In this document: positions 15,026-17,112 of the stretch, piece by piece | Layout of the letters: each line of letters begins with the position of its first letter | How positions within the stretch are numbered: position 1 is the first letter of the stretch | NCBI GenBank assembly: GCA_046295675.1 | Contig: JBKBMW010000012.1 | Location: forward strand, 1-17,112 | DNA length: 17,112 nucleotides | Reading direction: 5' to 3' | From: JAOAJF01 sp046295675 | Lineage (GTDB): Archaea; Micrarchaeota; Micrarchaeia; Anstonellales; Anstonellaceae | Notes under the pieces: model-generated | Told to the model about the DNA's origin: nothing | The model's database searches: none | What the model saw: the letters and a program-made list of their open reading frames with translations, nothing else | Made by a program: the position numbers and the translations under genes

Positions 15026-16059
15026 GGACGAGTTGATTCGATAACTTCATTTAAAAATTTGGCATATTCTATATCGTAAGGAAAATCAGTATTTATAGTA
15101 TAATCAATTCCATCTTTGGAGGAAATAATTATAGAACCAAGCCTATTGGTAGTGTAAATTGGAATACTTTTTAATGCTAAGCGTCTTAAAGTAGTGGGAT
15201 TTGGATAAAGTTTCTGTTCGTTTGGACCAACAGAGATAATTGCGATTTTTGGTTTTACTTCATCTAATAATTGAAACGATGCTGCATTGCCAGAACCATG
15301 GTTTGAAACTTTTAAAATATCGCATCTTAAAGACTCCTGTATTTCCCTTGCTTTGAGAATAATTTTATTGTCCACTCCACCAAAAACAGTACCAGGATCA
15401 GAAGTGGAAGCTCCAGAAGCTTCCGATTTTGAAAAGAGTATTGCACAAAGATCATTATAAGAGATTTTTAAAACAATAGAATCGGCATCTGGATTATAAA
15501 TTTTTCCCTCTGAGGGATTTAGGACAACTAATTTAAGATTTTCAAAAGTATAAATAGAGCCAAGACTAACCTCTTTTATTGTTGTTTTATTTGAAATATA
15601 AGGCAGATAAGGTAAAAAAGATTCTTTAGAATTTAGCCAAATTTCATCTATTTCGTAAGTAGTGAGAATATCTTTTAGACCACCACTAAAGGTTTGATCA
15701 TGCAAAGCAGAAAGTACTAATAAGTCAATTTTTTTTATATCTCTTCGTTGCAGTTCAGCAAATAAAAGGTTGATAGAATTAGCTGGACCAACATCAATTA
15801 AAATAGTTTTATTTTTACTTAAAATAAGGGTGGCATCCCCAAAACCGACATTTAAAAACGAAAGTTCAAAATTTTTTAAAGGATAGGCTGATTTTTGAAT
15901 TTGAGGAGTTGTAGGATATTCTTGGGGTTGAGTTTGGTTTATGTTTTTTGGGACATAAGGGACTTCTTCTGATTGTGGTTGAGTTTGACCCAAACATCCG
16001 AAAAGAAAAACCAAAATAAAAAGGAATGTGGAAATAAAAAGAAAATTAAAATTTTTCAT
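15013..16059 (-). CDS. ComEC-type metallo-beta-lactamase-fold lipoprotein, metal ligands lost
   Basis: This 348-residue protein begins with a signal peptide ending FLFGC (Cys22, lipobox-like), then a Pro/Gln-rich linker (23-60), then a domain that follows the ComEC/Rec2 beta-lactamase-like pattern: LSFLNVGFGDATLIL (66-80), ILIDVGP, LVLSALHDQTFSGGL (114-128), NPDADSIVLKI, DILKVSNHGSG (247-257), IISVGPNEQKLYPNPTTLRRL, IYTTNRLGSI. The fold is convincing, but metal-binding residues are altered. The expected HxHxDH at 119-124 is ALHDQT, TGD of the fifth motif is FSK, and the HHGS motif is NHGS. A hydrolase role is therefore doubtful; a binding or structural extracellular role is more likely. DNA-uptake involvement by analogy with ComEC is speculative, since the ComEC membrane domain is absent. 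The start has no Shine-Dalgarno and a TATA-like box about 25 nt upstream. Confidence 0.82.
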   Translation of the reverse strand: MKNFNFLFISTFLFILVFLFGCLGQTQPQSEEVPYVPKNINQTQPQEYPTTPQIQKSAYPLKNFELSFLNVGFGDATLILSKNKTILIDVGPANSINLLFAELQRRDIKKIDLLVLSALHDQTFSGGLKDILTTYEIDEIWLNSKESFLPYLPYISNKTTIKEVSLGSIYTFENLKLVVLNPSEGKIYNPDADSIVLKISYNDLCAILFSKSEASGASTSDPGTVFGGVDNKIILKAREIQESLRCDILKVSNHGSGNAASFQLLDEVKPKIAIISVGPNEQKLYPNPTTLRRLALKSIPIYTTNRLGSIIISSKDGIDYTINTDFPYDIEYAKFLNEVIESTRPYWG

Positions 16060-16074
16060 AAAAAGTTAGAATAA

Positions 16075-16089
16075 CTTAAAATTAAAAAG
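16075..16089 (-). promoter_or_regulatory. probable TATA box of the MBL-fold lipoprotein gene
   Basis: CTTTTTAATTTTAAG on the - strand is centred about 23 nt before ATG 16059. This spacing fits a leaderless transcript. Confidence 0.4.
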
Positions 16090-16114
16090 CTTTATGGCAA
16101 GATCTAAGATAGGA

Positions 16115-16756
16115 TTATTTAAAAAAACCAAAGAGTCTAAATGCCCAGGAAAAAAATTCTACCAATAAAGAAAAGACTTTTTCTATAGCTAAAAAAATTC
16201 TGCTTGCAAATGGAAGCTGCTCTAGTAGAGAAGAAAAAACTTTTGCAAATTCAGTCATTTTTCCTACTACTTGTACACCTCTAAATATATAAAGCTCTTC
16301 CAAAATTCCCAAAATCTCAAATGCTCTTAAACTTTTAGAAAAAATTCCAATTGGTAGGATTGCTAAAATTGTAAGCCAATTTTGCTGTATAAATAAAGCC
16401 TTATTGGTTGCTTTGGAAAAACCAACTAATAATTCTATAAGAAGTACAGATATTCCTAAAACTTCTCCAAAAAACTGTGTTTTTAAATAAGCCTCAGATC
16501 TGATTGGCCTAACCAAATGGAAATGCCATAAAAGCTCATTTAAGCTTATAAAAATTAAAGTAGCAAGAGCAAAAAAAATGCATAAATTCCAAAGGTAGTA
16601 GTTTAGTTTTTGATAGAATAAAATTTTGTTGTATTTTTGACCATTAAAAAAATCATTTAGGGTTTTCTGACTAAACTTCTTAGGAAATTTTTTTATTTTT
16701 TCCTTCTTTTGCTTTCTTAATTTTGAAGTTTGTTTTAAAAGTTTTCTTTTTGACAC
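16115..16756 (-). CDS. small membrane protein resembling a voltage-sensor domain
   Basis: The exact family is uncertain. This 213-residue protein has a very basic N terminus (1-30), then probable membrane segments at 57-77, 96-114 and 127-146, and an amphipathic C-terminal part (178-213). The stretch FFGEVLGISVLLIELLVGFS, a short loop, NWLTILAILPIGIF, then SLRAFEILGILEELYIFRG is reminiscent of S2, S3 (NWxDLLAILP) and a poorly charged S4 of voltage-gated cation channels. There is no pore loop or S5-S6 after it. The S3 acidic residue is replaced by Thr129. The start is GTG at 16756 with a TATA-like box about 25 nt upstream and no Shine-Dalgarno. It lies 55 nt upstream of the MBL-fold gene on the same strand and may be read with it in part. 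The voltage-sensor reading is by eye and could be coincidental. Confidence 0.75.
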   Translation of the reverse strand: MSKRKLLKQTSKLRKQKKEKIKKFPKKFSQKTLNDFFNGQKYNKILFYQKLNYYLWNLCIFFALATLIFISLNELLWHFHLVRPIRSEAYLKTQFFGEVLGISVLLIELLVGFSKATNKALFIQQNWLTILAILPIGIFSKSLRAFEILGILEELYIFRGVQVVGKMTEFAKVFSSLLEQLPFASRIFLAIEKVFSLLVEFFSWAFRLFGFFK

Positions 16757-16805
16757 AAAATAAAAAAGAAAAAAAGCTTAATATAGATTACTACTCAAAA
16801 GAATA
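16757..16805. promoter_or_regulatory. divergent promoter between the membrane protein and Lrp-type regulator
   Basis: CTTAATATAG (16777-16786) lies about 25 nt from both the GTG at 16756 on the - strand and the ATG at 16806 on the + strand. Neither gene has a good Shine-Dalgarno, so both may start leaderless from one shared TATA core. Lrp-type regulators often bind their own promoter, so control of the divergent gene is possible. Confidence 0.45.
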
Positions 16806-17112
16806 ATGAGAGAGATGGTAGTAGAACTTAATGAATTTGAAGCAAAGTTATTGTATTTGCTTGATCTTGACTGCAGAAAGAGTTCTACTCAATTAGCAAA
16901 AAAATTAAAAACAAGCCCGCAAAGAATAGAGTACACCATTAACAAATTTGAAAAAGATGGAGTAATAATTAGATACTCCGCAGTGATAGATTATTCTAAA
17001 CTTGGAAGTTATACATATTATGGATACAAAATTAAATTTGAAATAATGGATAAAAAAGAGAGACTTAATCTTTTTGAAGAGATTGCACAGCACAAAAAAT
17101 GTGCATTTTTTT
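16806..17112 (+). CDS. Lrp/AsnC-family transcription regulator (3' end cut by the window)
   Basis: The frame stays open from ATG 16806 to the window edge, giving the first 102 residues. The N-terminal winged helix-turn-helix follows the Lrp/AsnC pattern: ELNEFEAKLLYLLDLDCRKS (7-26), STQLAKKLKTSPQRIEYTIN (27-46) as the HTH, and FEKDGVIIRYSAVIDYSKLG leading into the linker. After about residue 68 a ligand-binding (RAM-like) domain begins with SYTYYGYKIKFEI. Full-length members have about 150 residues, so roughly one third is missing beyond the window. ATG 16815 is a possible alternative start. These proteins form dimers or octamers and bind DNA in response to amino acids. The gene is divergent from the small membrane protein. 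Confidence 0.85.
   Translation, partial: MREMVVELNEFEAKLLYLLDLDCRKSSTQLAKKLKTSPQRIEYTINKFEKDGVIIRYSAVIDYSKLGSYTYYGYKIKFEIMDKKERLNLFEEIAQHKKCAFF

Noticed and set aside
15013..16059. Active secreted nuclease or beta-lactamase
   Set aside because: The residues needed to bind metal are replaced at every motif that can be aligned by eye.

Overview
The window is about 17 kb of very AT-rich, gene-dense DNA. It looks archaeal, probably from a small-genome (DPANN-like) lineage. The evidence is a class III (archaeal) prepilin signal peptide of the KGQSAMEYL type, an archaeal Holliday junction resolvase (Hjc), archaeal-style TadC/FlaJ membrane proteins, TATA-like boxes placed about 25 nt before several starts that lack a Shine-Dalgarno (leaderless genes), and T-runs after a stop codon instead of a hairpin. 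Other starts carry GGTGA- or GGAGG-type Shine-Dalgarno sites, several with TTG or GTG. Arg codons are almost all AGA/AGG. The exact phylum cannot be fixed from these genes. A run of 10 N shows that this is an assembled scaffold with a gap. No rRNA, tRNA, CRISPR array or insertion sequence was seen.

Region 1 (1-6280, + strand) is a type IV pilus-like assembly operon: a small unknown protein, a GspE/TadA/FlaI-type secretion ATPase, a 595-residue Lys/Glu-rich coiled-coil protein, two TadC/FlaJ-type platform proteins, and a pilin. The genes overlap or touch. The pilin has its own probable promoter and is followed by a T-rich terminator. No prepilin peptidase or FlaH/KaiC-like gene is present here.

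Region 2 (6284-9494, - strand) is a two-gene unit. The first gene encodes a soluble TPR(x5)-AAA+ ATPase tethered by one C-terminal membrane segment. Four nucleotides downstream is a PrsW-type intramembrane glutamic protease with an extracytoplasmic N-terminal domain. I infer a membrane protein quality-control or signalling module.

Region 3 (9587-13424) is metabolic: a PHP-domain phosphoesterase and a ROK-type sugar kinase (+), a convergent glucose-6-phosphate isomerase (-), and a divergent squalene synthase-family enzyme (+).

Region 4 (13443-17112) is mixed: an unrecognised helical protein (+), a two-CBS-domain protein (-), Hjc (+), a lipoprotein-like ComEC-type metallo-beta-lactamase-fold protein whose metal ligands appear to be lost (-), a small membrane protein resembling a voltage-sensor domain without a pore (-), and an Lrp/AsnC-type regulator cut off by the window edge (+). 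Three convergent pairs overlap at their 3' ends, which fits a compacted genome.

The items most worth a second look are the pilus operon with its Lys/Glu-rich protein, the TPR-AAA/PrsW pair, the apparently metal-free ComEC-like lipoprotein, and the eukaryote-like squalene synthase.
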